DNA from: Xanthomonas rydalmerensis
GTDB lineage: Bacteria; Pseudomonadota; Gammaproteobacteria; Xanthomonadales; Xanthomonadaceae
DNA: 64,000 nucleotides
Direction: 5' to 3'
Assembly: GCF_033170385.1 (NCBI RefSeq)
Contig: NZ_CP126170.1
Coordinates: 3,372,001-3,436,000 of the forward strand
Part shown: piece after piece, positions 28,840-38,273 of the stretch
Numbering within the stretch: the stretch's first letter is position 1
Layout of the letters: the number at the start of each line of letters is the position of its first letter
The notes under the pieces: generated by a model
What the model was told of the DNA's origin: nothing
Seen by the model: the letters and a program-made list of their open reading frames with translations, nothing else
The model's database searches: none
Made by a program: the position numbers and the translations under genes

Positions 28840-30843
28840 GTGAAACGACGCGTTGCTTTCTGTGCGTTGGGCCTGTGCCTGCTCGGCGGTATCGCCGCAG
28901 CCGCTCCTTCGCCCATTGCGGATTTCGTCAAGCGCCCCACCTACAGCGCGGTGAAGATTTCGCCTGACGGCCAATACCTGGCGCTGACCGTCGACCGCGG
29001 CGAGCAGGACGTGCTGACCGTGCTCGGCACGCGCGACCTCAAGCCGATCAAGGTCAACGTGCTGCCGGACGGCAAGAGCGTGGGCGCGTTCTACTGGACC
29101 AGCCGCAAGCGGCTGCTGTTCACCGCGGTCAAGAAGGTCGGTTCGTTCGAGCGGCCGATGGGCACCGGCGAGTGGTTCGCCGTCGACGCCGACGGCGGCC
29201 AGCCGCGCACCCTGATCGAATACGGCACGCAGGGCGTCACCCAGCGCGGCAAGAGCGTGGGCCGCGAATCCTTCGCCCTGCTCGACACGCTGCGCGACGA
29301 CGAGCAGAACGTGGTCATGCAGGTGCGCTACCCGCGCTCCTCGGAAGGCGCCGGTACCGAAGTGGTGATGATCGACACGCTCAGCGGGCGGCGCAAACCA
29401 TTGGGCCGCGCGCCGAAGGCGAACTGCTCCATCGCCCTGGACGCCGCCAAGCAGCCGGCCTTCGCCACCTGCCAGAGCGACAAGGATGAGGACACCGGCT
29501 ACGACAGCCACAGCGAGGTGTACGCGCTGAAGAACGGCACGTGGGAACTGATCAATGCCAGCAAGGCCGACGGCGCGCGCCTGGACATCGCCTGGTCCAC
29601 CGCCAACGGCCGCGTCTACGCCACCCGCGACGACGGCAAGGCGCCCGGTGCGTTCGGCTATCTGGATCCGCAGAGCGGGCGTTTCGTTTCGCTGTTCCAG
29701 GATCCCACCAGCGAGGTCGCGCGCGCCATCAACGCCACCGACGGCTCGGACACCGCGCTGGCGGTGGTCACCGAGGCCGGCGCGCCGCAGGTCAAGCTGA
29801 TCGACGAGGCGCATCCGGATGCGGCGCTGTACGCCAGCCTGGCCGCGGCCTTTCCCGGCCAGTACGTCGACTTCGCCAGCGCCACCCGCAACGGCGACAC
29901 GATCGTGGTTAGCGTGCGCAGCGACCAGAATCCGGGCGAGCTGTACCTGTACGAACGTGCCACCGGCAAGGCCCGCTTCCTGATGAAGAGCCGGCCGTGG
30001 ATCGACGCGGCGAAGATGGCCACGATCATGCCGATCCAGTTCACCGCCCGCGACGGGCTGCGCATCCACGGCTACCTCACCGTGCCGGCCGGCGCGCAGG
30101 CCAGGCAACTGCCGCTGATCGTCAACGTGCACGGCGGGCCGATGGGGCCGCGCGACACCTGGGGCTTCCATTCCGAGGCGCAACTGTTCGCCAGCCGCGG
30201 CTACGCCACCCTGCAACTCAACTATCGCGGCTCCGGCGGCTTCGGCAAGGCGTTCATGGACCGCGCCTACGGGCAGTGGGACGGCGGCATCCTCAACGAC
30301 ATCGTCGACGGCACCCAGTACGCCATCCAGCAGGGCCTGGTCGACAAATCGCGCATCTGCATCTACGGCGGCAGCTTCGGCGGCTACGCGGCGATGATGG
30401 CGCCGGTGCGCGCGCCGGGCCTGTTCCGCTGCGCGTTCGGCTACGTCGGCATGTACGACGCCAAGCTCCAGTTGCGGCTCAGCGACACCAGCAAGAGCGA
30501 GAGCGGCAGGCGCTACCTGCTGCGCGCGTTCGGCAGCAGCAGCGCCGAGCAGGAGCGGATGTCGCCGATCAACCACGTGCAGGCGCTGACGCTGCCGATC
30601 TACCTCGCCGCCGGCGCCCGCGACGATCGCTGCCCGCCGGAACACACCGAGGCACTGGCCAAGGCATTGCAGGACGGCGGGCATCCGCCCGAAGGCGTGA
30701 TCGTGCAATCCGGCGAAGGCCACGGCTTCTACAAGGAAGACAACAACCTCAACCTCTACACCAGGATGCTGGCGTTCTTCGACGCGCATCTGAGCGGTTC
30801 CGCGGCACCATCCGACGCATCCGCACAGGCCGGCGCGCCCTGA
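28840..30843 (+). CDS. Secreted S9-family (prolyl-oligopeptidase-like) peptidase
   Basis: Serine peptidase of 667 aa, with a signal peptide (RRVAFCALGLCLLGGIAAAAPS) that puts it in the periplasm. A beta-propeller domain (about residues 30-390) precedes the alpha/beta-hydrolase domain with catalytic Ser512 in GGSFGGY, Asp in GARDDRCPP near 590 and His in GEGHGFY near 625. The full triad is present. The GTG start at 28840 is chosen because the signal peptide begins there and AGAGGG precedes it. Its place just after a TonB receptor suggests degradation of imported peptides. Confidence 0.92.
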   Translation: MKRRVAFCALGLCLLGGIAAAAPSPIADFVKRPTYSAVKISPDGQYLALTVDRGEQDVLTVLGTRDLKPIKVNVLPDGKSVGAFYWTSRKRLLFTAVKKVGSFERPMGTGEWFAVDADGGQPRTLIEYGTQGVTQRGKSVGRESFALLDTLRDDEQNVVMQVRYPRSSEGAGTEVVMIDTLSGRRKPLGRAPKANCSIALDAAKQPAFATCQSDKDEDTGYDSHSEVYALKNGTWELINASKADGARLDIAWSTANGRVYATRDDGKAPGAFGYLDPQSGRFVSLFQDPTSEVARAINATDGSDTALAVVTEAGAPQVKLIDEAHPDAALYASLAAAFPGQYVDFASATRNGDTIVVSVRSDQNPGELYLYERATGKARFLMKSRPWIDAAKMATIMPIQFTARDGLRIHGYLTVPAGAQARQLPLIVNVHGGPMGPRDTWGFHSEAQLFASRGYATLQLNYRGSGGFGKAFMDRAYGQWDGGILNDIVDGTQYAIQQGLVDKSRICIYGGSFGGYAAMMAPVRAPGLFRCAFGYVGMYDAKLQLRLSDTSKSESGRRYLLRAFGSSSAEQERMSPINHVQALTLPIYLAAGARDDRCPPEHTEALAKALQDGGHPPEGVIVQSGEGHGFYKEDNNLNLYTRMLAFFDAHLSGSAAPSDASAQAGAP

Positions 30844-30917
30844 ACCGGAGCCCAGACAACGCCACGGCGCGCCGTCGTGGCCTGCGCGGCGCGCTGCACG
30901 CGCTGCGCCTTTCCCTC

Positions 30918-30947
30918 GCCCTGGTCGCCATGCCAGGGCTTTTTTTT
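30918..30947 (+). terminator. Rho-independent terminator after the S9 peptidase
   Basis: Stem GCCCTGG / CCAGGGC with an eight-base loop followed by eight T. It ends the plus-strand unit just before the convergent flavoprotein gene. Confidence 0.85.
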
Positions 30948-30974
30948 GCCATGCCGCCGGGGGTGGGTCGCCGC

Positions 30975-32567
30975 TCAGCCGCGCAACAGCGCCATCGCTG
31001 CGTTGTGGCCGGGCGCGCCGGTCACGCCGCCGCCGGGATGGGTGCCGGAGCCGCACAGGAACAAGCCGGGAATCGCGCCGCGGTACGCCGCCTGGCCGAG
31101 CATCGGGCGCGCACTGAACAACTGGTTGAGGCTCAGCGCGCCATGGAAGATGTCGCCGCCGATCAGCCCGAAGGTACGTTCCAGGTCCAGCGGACTCAGC
31201 ACCTGCCGGCCCAGCACCGAGGCGGCGAAGCCCGGCGCGTAGCGTTCGACGGTGGCGATCATCAGGTCGGCGACCTCGTCGCGGTGCGTGTCCCAACTGC
31301 GCCCGTCCGGCAACTGCGGCGCCACGTGCTGGCAGAACAGGCTGGCCACGTGCTGGCCAGGCGGTGCCAGGCTGTCGTCCAGCGTGCTGGGAACCAGCAG
31401 TTCGACGATCGGTTCGCGCGACCAGCCGTGCCGGCGCGCGTCGAGGTACGCGCGGTCCATGTAGTCCAGGCTCGGCGCCAGCACGATGCCGGCGGTGAGG
31501 TGGTCGCCCGGTCCCGGCAGCGCACTGAAGCTGGGCAACTGCGACAGCGCCACGTTCATGCGGAACGTGCCCGAACCGCAGCGCCAGTGCGCCATCCGCT
31601 CACGGGTGGCGGCCGGCACGTGCGCCGGATCGAGCAGGCGTTCGTACAGCAGCTTGGGGTTGACGTTGGCGACCACGTGCCGCGCCAGCACCCGCTCGCC
31701 CTGCTCGGTGACCACGCCGACCGCGCGCCCGCCCTCGACCAGGATCTCGCGCACGCCGGCATCGGTGCGGATGCGTGCGCCGGCCGCGGTCGCGGCGCGG
31801 GCCATGGCCTGGGTGATCGCGCCCATGCCGCCCAGCGCATGGCCCCAGGCGCCCTTCACCCCATTGCTCTCGCCGAACACGTGGTGCAGCAGCACGTAGG
31901 CCGATCCCGGCGTGTACGGGCTGGCGTAGTTGCCGACGATGCCGTCGAAGCCGAACAGCGCCTGCGCCGCATCGCTCTCGAACCAGCGCTGCAGATACTC
32001 GGCGGCGGAGATGGTGAACAGGTCCAGCAGGTCCTGGCGCAGCTCCGCATCCAGCGCATGCAGGCGGCGGCCGAGGCGGCCGGCGCGCAGCAGTTCGGGC
32101 AGCGCCTGCAGCCAGCCGCCGTCGGTGACGTTGGGCGGCGGCTGCAGCGCCAGCGCGCGCAGCACGTCGGCGATGCCCTCCAGCCGCGCCTCGTAGGCCG
32201 GCAGGCGCGCGGCATCGCGCGCGGAGAACTTGGCCAGTTCGGCCTGGGTGTGGCCGGCGCCGGTCAATAGATAACGCCCGTCCGGCAGCGGCAGGAAGTT
32301 GTTGCGCCGGCGCGGCACGATGCGCAGGCCGTGCCCGGCCAGGTCGAGATCGGCGATCACCTTGGGCTGCAGCAACGACACCGTGTAGGACGCCACCGAG
32401 TTGCGGAAGCCGGGGTGGAACTCCTCGGTGACCGCGGCGCCGCCGACCACACCGCGCCGCTCCAGCACGGTCACCTTCCAGCCGGCCCGCGCCAGGTAGG
32501 CGGCGCAGACCAGGCCGTTGTGGCCTGCCCCCACGATCAGGGCATCGCATGGCGGTTCGCGGGTCAT
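30975..32567 (-). CDS. FAD-dependent oxidoreductase, phytoene-desaturase-like (PYROXD2 type)
   Basis: Flavoprotein of 530 aa. The N-terminal dinucleotide-binding motif DALIVGAGHNGLVCAAYLARAG (residues 8-29) is followed by LERRGVVGGAAVTEE. The C-terminal FAD motif is FLCGSGTHPGGGVTGAPGHNAA. This matches the CrtI/PYROXD2 branch rather than a true carotenoid desaturase; no carotenoid genes are nearby. Substrate unknown. It is divergent from the first M13 peptidase. Confidence 0.85.
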   Translation of the reverse strand: MTREPPCDALIVGAGHNGLVCAAYLARAGWKVTVLERRGVVGGAAVTEEFHPGFRNSVASYTVSLLQPKVIADLDLAGHGLRIVPRRRNNFLPLPDGRYLLTGAGHTQAELAKFSARDAARLPAYEARLEGIADVLRALALQPPPNVTDGGWLQALPELLRAGRLGRRLHALDAELRQDLLDLFTISAAEYLQRWFESDAAQALFGFDGIVGNYASPYTPGSAYVLLHHVFGESNGVKGAWGHALGGMGAITQAMARAATAAGARIRTDAGVREILVEGGRAVGVVTEQGERVLARHVVANVNPKLLYERLLDPAHVPAATRERMAHWRCGSGTFRMNVALSQLPSFSALPGPGDHLTAGIVLAPSLDYMDRAYLDARRHGWSREPIVELLVPSTLDDSLAPPGQHVASLFCQHVAPQLPDGRSWDTHRDEVADLMIATVERYAPGFAASVLGRQVLSPLDLERTFGLIGGDIFHGALSLNQLFSARPMLGQAAYRGAIPGLFLCGSGTHPGGGVTGAPGHNAAMALLRG

Positions 32568-32594
32568 GGCCGCATGGTAAGCCAGTGCCGGCGT

Positions 32595-32612
32595 GCCTGC
32601 CGACCGGCAGGC
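32595..32612. promoter_or_regulatory. Palindrome in the divergent flavoprotein/M13 region
   Basis: GCCTGCCGACCGGCAGGC, eight-base arms around AC, in the 180-base gap between two divergent genes. It could be an operator; no regulator can be named. Confidence 0.3.
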
Positions 32613-32747
32613 GGGGATGCCCTCTCATGGTCCAATGCCGGGGCCGCCCATGACCTTCGACACCCCTGAAACCTCCCGCGGCGGCGTAGAGTCTCGCCAC
32701 GGCCCGAGCGGGCCATCCTTTTATCCACGTTGGCCTGGAGCCTGCCT

Positions 32748-34871
32748 GTGACCCTTCGCAATCCCAAGATGCTGCTGTTGACCCTGGCCGTGAGCACCGC
32801 GCTGAGCGGCTGCGGCAAGCACGACGATGCCGCCCCCGCAGCCGATGCCGCCAAGCCCGAAACCGCCGCCCCGGCCGCCGCTGCGGCGCCGGCCGAGCTC
32901 AAGCTCGACACCAGCAAGCTGCCGGCCTACAACGCGTTCAGCGTCAACGACCTGGACGCCAGCAAGAACGCCTGCGACGACTTCAACGGCTACGTCAACG
33001 GCAAGTGGCTGGCCGCCAACGAAATTCCCAAGGACCGCAGCAGCTGGGGCGCATTCTCGATCCTGGACGAGCGCTCGGTGGCCGTGCAGCACCAGCTGGC
33101 CGAACAGGCCGCCGCCGCGGCCAACCCGCAGGGCGTGGAAAAGATCGTCGGCGACTTCTGGTCCTCGGGCATGGACGAAGCCAAGATCAACGCCCAGGGC
33201 ATCGAGCCGCTGAAGGCCGACCTGGCCGCGATCGACGGCCTCAAGGATGGCCCGGCGATCGCCGAGTACCTGCGCCAGAGCGCGGCCAAGGGCGAGAACG
33301 GCCTGTTCGGCTTCGGTGCCGAGGCCGACTTCAAGAACTCGACGATGAACATGGCCTACGCCATGCAGGGCGGCCTCGGCCTGCCCGACCGCAGCTACTA
33401 CGTCGACGCCGACAAGCAGGACAAGCTCAAGGCCTACCAGGCGCACGTGGCCAAGGTGCTGGAACTGGCCGGCGTGCCGGCCGCCGACGCGGCCAAGCAG
33501 GCGCAGGACGTGGTGGCGCTGGAAACCCGCCTGGCCAAGGTGTCCAAGTCCAGCGAGCAGCTCTCGCGCGACGCCGAACTGGCCTACAACCCGGTCACCC
33601 CGGCCGATGCCGACAAGCTGACCCCGAACTTCCCCTGGACCAAGTTCTTCGAGTCGCAGGGCGTGGCCGTGCCGGAGAAGTTCTCGCTGGCGATCCCGGC
33701 CTTCCACCAGGAAGTGAGCAAGGCGCTGGGCGACACCGACCCGTCGGTGTGGCGCGCCTACCTGCGCTTCCACACTGTGGACAGCGCCTCGCCGTACCTG
33801 AGCGATGCCTTCGCGCAGGAAAACTTCGCCTTCTACGGCAAGGAACTCAACGGCCAGGCGGAGATGAAGCCGCGCTGGAAGCGCGTGCTCGGCAGCATCG
33901 AGAACGGCGCCGGCGAGGCGATGGGCCAGATGTACGTCAAGGTCGCCTTCTCGGCCGACGACAAGGCCAAGATGCAGCAACTGGTGCAGAACCTGAGCCA
34001 GGCGCTGAAGGCGCGCCTGGAGAAGCTGACCTGGATGAGCGACGAGACCAAGGCCAAGGCCCTGGAGAAGTGGAAGACCTTCACCCCGAAGATCGGCTAC
34101 CCGGACAAGTGGCGCGACTACGCCAGCCTGAGCACCCAGCGCGACAGCTACCTGGACAACGTGCGCGCCGCCACCGCGTTCAACTACAAGTACAACCTGG
34201 GCAAGATCGGCAAGCCGGTGGACAAGACCGAGTGGGGCATGACCCCGCAGACGGTCAACGCCTACTACAACCCGCTGCAGAACGAGATCGTGTTCCCGGC
34301 GGCGATCCTGCAGCCGCCGTTCTTCGACCCCAAGGCCGACGACGCGTTCAACTACGGCGGCATCGGCGCAGTGATCGGCCACGAGATGACCCACGGCTAC
34401 GACGACCAGGGCGCGCGCTTCGGGCCGACCGGCAACTTCGAGAACTGGTGGACCCCGGCCGACGCCAAGAAGTTCTCCGCGCTCACCGGCAAGCTGGTGC
34501 AGCAGTTCGACGGGTACGAGGTCGACGGCAAGCACGTCAACGGCAAGCTGACCCTGGGCGAGAACATCGCCGACCTGGGCGGCATCACCACCGCCTACGA
34601 CGCCATGAAGAAGGCCACCGAGGGCAAGGACGACCCGAAGGTCGGCGGCATGACCCGCGACCAGAACTTCTTCATCAACTGGGCCACCGTGTGGCGCACC
34701 AAGTACACCCCGCAGAACGCGATGGTGCGCCTGACCACCGACCCGCACGCCCCGGCGCAGTTCCGCGCGATCGGCGCGCCGTCGAACCTGGAGGCCTTCG
34801 CCACCGCGTTCCAGTGCAAGCCGGGCACGCCGATGGTGCGCAGCGGCGACAAGCGCGTGGTGATCTGGTAA
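32748..34871 (+). CDS. M13-family zinc metallopeptidase (neprilysin-like), lipoprotein
   Basis: Oligopeptidase of 707 aa. A lipobox LSGC near residue 24 implies a lipid-anchored periplasmic or outer-membrane protein. The catalytic site is intact: NAYYNP substrate motif near 505, HEMTH at residues 545-549 and the third zinc ligand in GENIADLGG near 607. DPHAPAQFR near 665 and a C-terminal Trp complete it. GTG 32748 is chosen because GGAG lies seven bases before it; the next ATG would remove part of the signal peptide. A paralogue follows. Confidence 0.94.
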   Translation: MTLRNPKMLLLTLAVSTALSGCGKHDDAAPAADAAKPETAAPAAAAAPAELKLDTSKLPAYNAFSVNDLDASKNACDDFNGYVNGKWLAANEIPKDRSSWGAFSILDERSVAVQHQLAEQAAAAANPQGVEKIVGDFWSSGMDEAKINAQGIEPLKADLAAIDGLKDGPAIAEYLRQSAAKGENGLFGFGAEADFKNSTMNMAYAMQGGLGLPDRSYYVDADKQDKLKAYQAHVAKVLELAGVPAADAAKQAQDVVALETRLAKVSKSSEQLSRDAELAYNPVTPADADKLTPNFPWTKFFESQGVAVPEKFSLAIPAFHQEVSKALGDTDPSVWRAYLRFHTVDSASPYLSDAFAQENFAFYGKELNGQAEMKPRWKRVLGSIENGAGEAMGQMYVKVAFSADDKAKMQQLVQNLSQALKARLEKLTWMSDETKAKALEKWKTFTPKIGYPDKWRDYASLSTQRDSYLDNVRAATAFNYKYNLGKIGKPVDKTEWGMTPQTVNAYYNPLQNEIVFPAAILQPPFFDPKADDAFNYGGIGAVIGHEMTHGYDDQGARFGPTGNFENWWTPADAKKFSALTGKLVQQFDGYEVDGKHVNGKLTLGENIADLGGITTAYDAMKKATEGKDDPKVGGMTRDQNFFINWATVWRTKYTPQNAMVRLTTDPHAPAQFRAIGAPSNLEAFATAFQCKPGTPMVRSGDKRVVIW

Positions 34872-34896
34872 GCGACAGCGTCACCGTCGTCTCGCG

Positions 34897-34927
34897 AAAA
34901 GGCCCGGCATGTCCGGGCCTTTTCTTT
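34897..34927 (+). terminator. Terminator after the first M13 peptidase
   Basis: Stem AAAAGGCCCGG / CCGGGCCTTTT with a short loop, the T-rich arm ending TTTTCTTT, 25 bases after the stop codon. Confidence 0.85.
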
Positions 34928-35110
34928 GCGTGGCTGCCGGCCTGCGACAGCGGCGGCGCTGCGCCGCCCGCCCTGCCCAACCACCGGCGCCCGTGGTTAC
35001 CGGCGTCTCTCGCTGAATCCGGTTGGGACCTGCACGCGCGTCATCGCCACAGTTGCACACCGCGGCTTGTTAAACTCCGCCGACTTTAATCCTGACCGGA
35101 TGCGTTCCCG

Positions 35111-37123
35111 ATGCCCAATGCCCGTCCGCTTGCCCTCGCCGTCGCCCTCGGCCTGATCGCCCTCGCCTCCGCCGCCGATGCCGCGCCCAAGAAGAAGCGC
35201 GCCGCCGCGCCCAAGGCCCCGCCGATCAGCGCCGCCTGCAGCGACTTCTACGACGATGCCAACGCCGACTGGCTGAAGCAGAACCCGGTGCCGCAGACCG
35301 GCGCGGTCACCGCGCTGGGCCAGCTCGCCGAGCGTGCGCAGCAACAGCAGCGCGACCTGCTCGACGCCTCCATGCAGTCGCCGCAGAACGCGGTGCAGAA
35401 GGCGCTGGGCGACTTCTGGGCCAGCGGCCTGGACGAGGCCGCGGTGGAGAAGGACGGCTCCAACCCGATCGCGCCGCTGCTCGGCCGCATCGATGCGATC
35501 AAGAAGGCCAAGGACGTACCGGCCTCGATCGCCGCGCTGCACCAGATCGGCATCCCGGTCGCGTTCAACTTCGGCGCCGACGTCGACCTGAAGGCGCTGG
35601 ACCGCCACATCGGCTACTTCATGCAGGGCGGCATGGGCCTGCCCGACCCGGCCTTCTACACCCGCACCGACGCCGACACCATGGCGCTGATGGGCCGCTA
35701 CCGTACCTACGTCAAGCAGATCCTGACCCTGACCGGCACCCCGGCCGACCGGCTCGAGGCCGACGCCCAGTCGGTGCTGCAGATCGAGACCGCGCTGGCG
35801 CGCAGCGCCAAGTCGCTGGCCGGCATCAACAACCCGTTCAACAACTACGCGCCGATCTCGACCAAGGAGTTGAACAAGCAGTACCGCAACCTGCAGCTCG
35901 ACGCCTTCCTCAAGGCGCAGGGCGTCAACGACGACCTGGTGTCGATGGCCGACCCGGACATGTTCAAGCAGCTCGACGGCATGATCGTCAGCATCAAGCC
36001 CGAGCAGTGGAAGGCCTACCTGCGCTGGCGCGTGGGCGATGCGATGGCGCCGTACCTGTCCAAGAGCTTCCGCGACGCCAGCTTCGAGTTCCGCGGCCGC
36101 GTGCTGCAGGGCCAGGTCGCGCCGCCGCCGCGCTGGGCGCAGGTGCTGGACGCGATCAACGTCGCCGCCGGCCCGATGCTGGGCCGCGAGTACGTGGCGC
36201 GCTACCTGTCGGCCGACACCCGCCGCCAGGCCGAGACCATCGCCGGCCAGATCCGGGACGCGCAGATCGCCGCGGTCAAGCGCAGCACCTGGCTGAGCGA
36301 GCCGGCGCGCACCGAGGCACAGGCCAAGCTGGCCGCGCTGAAGATCGAGATCGGTGCACCGCGCCGCGACCTCGACTACACCCTGCAGCCGATGGGCCGC
36401 GGCAGCTTCGGCGGCAACATGCTGATCGCCTCCACCTGGCGCCACCGCGAGGAGATGAAGCGCATCGGCAAGGGCAACGCCGACCGCCGCTGGGACGTGC
36501 TGCCGCAGCAGCCGGCGCTGACCTACGACCTCGCGCAGAACCGTCTGATCGTCACCGCCGCGGTGCTGCAGCCGCCCGTGTATGCGGCCGGCAGCGACGG
36601 CGCGGCGCTGTACGGCGCCTACGGCGCGATGGTCGCGCACGAACTGATCGGCGCCATCGACAGCAAGGGCAGCCTGGTCGACGCGCAGGGCCAGTTGCGC
36701 AACTGGTGGACGCCGGAAGACAAGAGCGCCTGGAACGCGCTGGCCGCCCGTACCGCCGCCCAGTACGGCGCCTACGACTTCCCCGGCGTGAAGGGCGCCA
36801 AGGTCAACGGCCCGCTGACCCAGGACGAGGACCTGACCGACATCGGCAGCGTCGAACTGGCCTGGCAGGCCTACAGCGCGGCGCAGCCGGCGGCCAGCGA
36901 GGCCGGCAAGCAGGCGTTCTACAAGGCCTGGGCCGGCCTGTGGGCGCAGCAGCTGTCGCCGACCGACGCCGTGCAGCGGGTCACCGCCGACGTGCACGCA
37001 CCGGGCCGCTGGCGCACCAACGGCGCGCTGGCCAACCTGCCCGCCTTCGCCGCGACCTTCACCTGCAAGCCGGGCCAGCCGATGGTGCGCAGCGAGGCCG
37101 AACAGATCCACCTGTGGCCGTGA
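35111..37123 (+). CDS. M13-family metallopeptidase homologue with a degenerate zinc site
   Basis: Secreted M13 homologue of 670 aa with a signal peptide (ALAVALGLIALASAADA). It aligns throughout with the preceding M13 peptidase, sharing for example YFMQGGMGLPDPAFY, NWWTPED and VHAPGRWR. However, the HExxH zinc motif reads HELIG at residues 510-514, so the second zinc-ligand His is Gly. The NAYY substrate motif is also replaced (LTYDLAQN), while the third-ligand region is DEDLTDIG. It is probably catalytically inactive or altered, though its reading frame is intact and the fold residues are kept, which suggests a retained non-catalytic role. Confidence 0.9.
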   Translation: MPNARPLALAVALGLIALASAADAAPKKKRAAAPKAPPISAACSDFYDDANADWLKQNPVPQTGAVTALGQLAERAQQQQRDLLDASMQSPQNAVQKALGDFWASGLDEAAVEKDGSNPIAPLLGRIDAIKKAKDVPASIAALHQIGIPVAFNFGADVDLKALDRHIGYFMQGGMGLPDPAFYTRTDADTMALMGRYRTYVKQILTLTGTPADRLEADAQSVLQIETALARSAKSLAGINNPFNNYAPISTKELNKQYRNLQLDAFLKAQGVNDDLVSMADPDMFKQLDGMIVSIKPEQWKAYLRWRVGDAMAPYLSKSFRDASFEFRGRVLQGQVAPPPRWAQVLDAINVAAGPMLGREYVARYLSADTRRQAETIAGQIRDAQIAAVKRSTWLSEPARTEAQAKLAALKIEIGAPRRDLDYTLQPMGRGSFGGNMLIASTWRHREEMKRIGKGNADRRWDVLPQQPALTYDLAQNRLIVTAAVLQPPVYAAGSDGAALYGAYGAMVAHELIGAIDSKGSLVDAQGQLRNWWTPEDKSAWNALAARTAAQYGAYDFPGVKGAKVNGPLTQDEDLTDIGSVELAWQAYSAAQPAASEAGKQAFYKAWAGLWAQQLSPTDAVQRVTADVHAPGRWRTNGALANLPAFAATFTCKPGQPMVRSEAEQIHLWP

Positions 37124-37158
37124 ACCGGTGTCGGCGCTAGCCGCCGGCCAGGCACACA

Positions 37159-37190
37159 GCACGACGGCGCGGGCAACCGCGCCGTCGTGC
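37159..37190 (+). terminator. Perfect hairpin after the second M13 gene
   Basis: A 14-pair stem GCACGACGGCGCGG / CCGCGCCGTCGTGC with loop GCAA, 35 bases beyond the stop. No T-run follows. Probably a transcript end or stabiliser. Confidence 0.65.
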
Positions 37191-37354
37191 GTTCAGGGGT
37201 GGGGAAAATGCATCGGCTACTGTGCCGGCGATGCACAGCAGGCAGCAACGGCCTTGCGGTGAAAAATTGATTGCCCCTCTCCTACCGGGGCGACAGGGCA
37301 CGGCGTGCGCGCCACTGGCGCGCGTGCCCTGGAGCGCCCGCGTCGCAAGCGCGG

Positions 37355-37500
37355 GCCGGGGCGCGAAGCGGGGGTTGGGTTGAGGGTACTGCGCGCGTAG
37401 CGCATGCGCCGCGCCGGCAATGCGAGGCTTCGCCCGTACCCTCATCCGCCCCTGCGGGGCACCTTCCCCCGCAAAAGGGGGCCATGGTCCCGACGGGAGA
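37355..37500 (-). repeat. Inverted single copy of the 140-bp array unit
   Basis: The sequence from about GGGCGCGAAGCGGGGGTTGG through CGAGGCTTCGCCCGTACCCTCATCCGCCC to GACGGGAGAAGGG is the reverse complement of the unit repeated at 38274-39046, with differences. It is on the other side of the rhomboid gene, so that gene lies between inverted copies. The rest of the 37191-37564 gap shows no gene. Confidence 0.7.
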
Positions 37501-37564
37501 AGGGAAAAGCCGATTGCCCCGCGCGCGCCGCGTGGAGTTGCACTTGCCTATGCGGTCGCTGCGC

Positions 37565-38221
37565 TCAGCGCACGATGCGCGGGCGCGGCGGCTTGCGCTT
37601 GCCGAACGGCGGCTGGCCGCGCCAGTAGCGGATCATCAGCCAGCCGAACAGCATGCCGCCCAGATGCGCGAAATGCGCCACGCCCGGCTGCCAGCCGGTA
37701 AAGCCCAGCAGCAGTTCCAGCGCACCGAACACGATGACGAAGGTCCGCGCCTTCATCGGGATCGGCGGGAACAGCAGTACCACCCGCTGGTTCGGGAACA
37801 GCATGCCGAAGGCCAGCAGCAGGCCGAAGATGCCGCCGGAGGCGCCCAGCGTCGGATACGGCTCGCTGCCGTTGCTGAGCATCCACCAGCCGACCAGCAA
37901 CTGACACAGGCCGGCACCGACCACGCAGACCAGGTAGTAGGTCAGGAAGCGCTTGTTGCCCCAGGTCTGCTCCAGCGGCCCGCCGAACATGTACAGCGCC
38001 AGCATGTTGAACAACAGGTGCGAGAAACTGCCATGCAGGAAGCCGTAGGTCAGCAACTGCCAGAGCTGGAAGTTCTCCCCCGGCGAGAACGCATCGAAGG
38101 CACCGATCGGCCACAGCATGAAGGGCGAGAACGTGTCCGTGCCGAGCAGCATCTGCAGCAGGAACACCACGACGTTGCCGATCAGCAGCGCTTGGGTGAC
38201 GGGCGGAAGTCTGGGAAACAT
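37565..38221 (-). CDS. Rhomboid-family intramembrane serine protease
   Basis: Classical six-helix rhomboid of 218 aa. Seen: TYGFLHGSFSHLLFNMLALYMFG with the HxxxN-type loop, EQTWGNKRFL, the catalytic Ser in LGASGGIFGLL near residue 125, and the catalytic His in HFAHLGGMLFGW near 180. Both catalytic residues are present. The start at ATG 38221 is conventional; tandem ATGs about 10 codons upstream are possible. The substrate is unknown. The gene is bracketed by repeats on both sides. Confidence 0.93.
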   Translation of the reverse strand: MFPRLPPVTQALLIGNVVVFLLQMLLGTDTFSPFMLWPIGAFDAFSPGENFQLWQLLTYGFLHGSFSHLLFNMLALYMFGGPLEQTWGNKRFLTYYLVCVVGAGLCQLLVGWWMLSNGSEPYPTLGASGGIFGLLLAFGMLFPNQRVVLLFPPIPMKARTFVIVFGALELLLGFTGWQPGVAHFAHLGGMLFGWLMIRYWRGQPPFGKRKPPRPRIVR

Positions 38222-38273
38222 GGTCGGGTCCGTGGCAACTGTCCCCATCATAGCCGCTCGCCGGAGACTCCTT

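Noticed and set aside
25905..30843. Lasso-peptide biosynthetic locus
   Set aside because: A TonB receptor next to an S9 peptidase resembles an isopeptidase locus, but there is no precursor, leader peptidase or lasso cyclase in the window.
30975..32567. Carotenoid (crtI) pathway gene
   Set aside because: The fold matches, but the closest pattern is PYROXD2-like and no crtB or other carotenoid genes are nearby.
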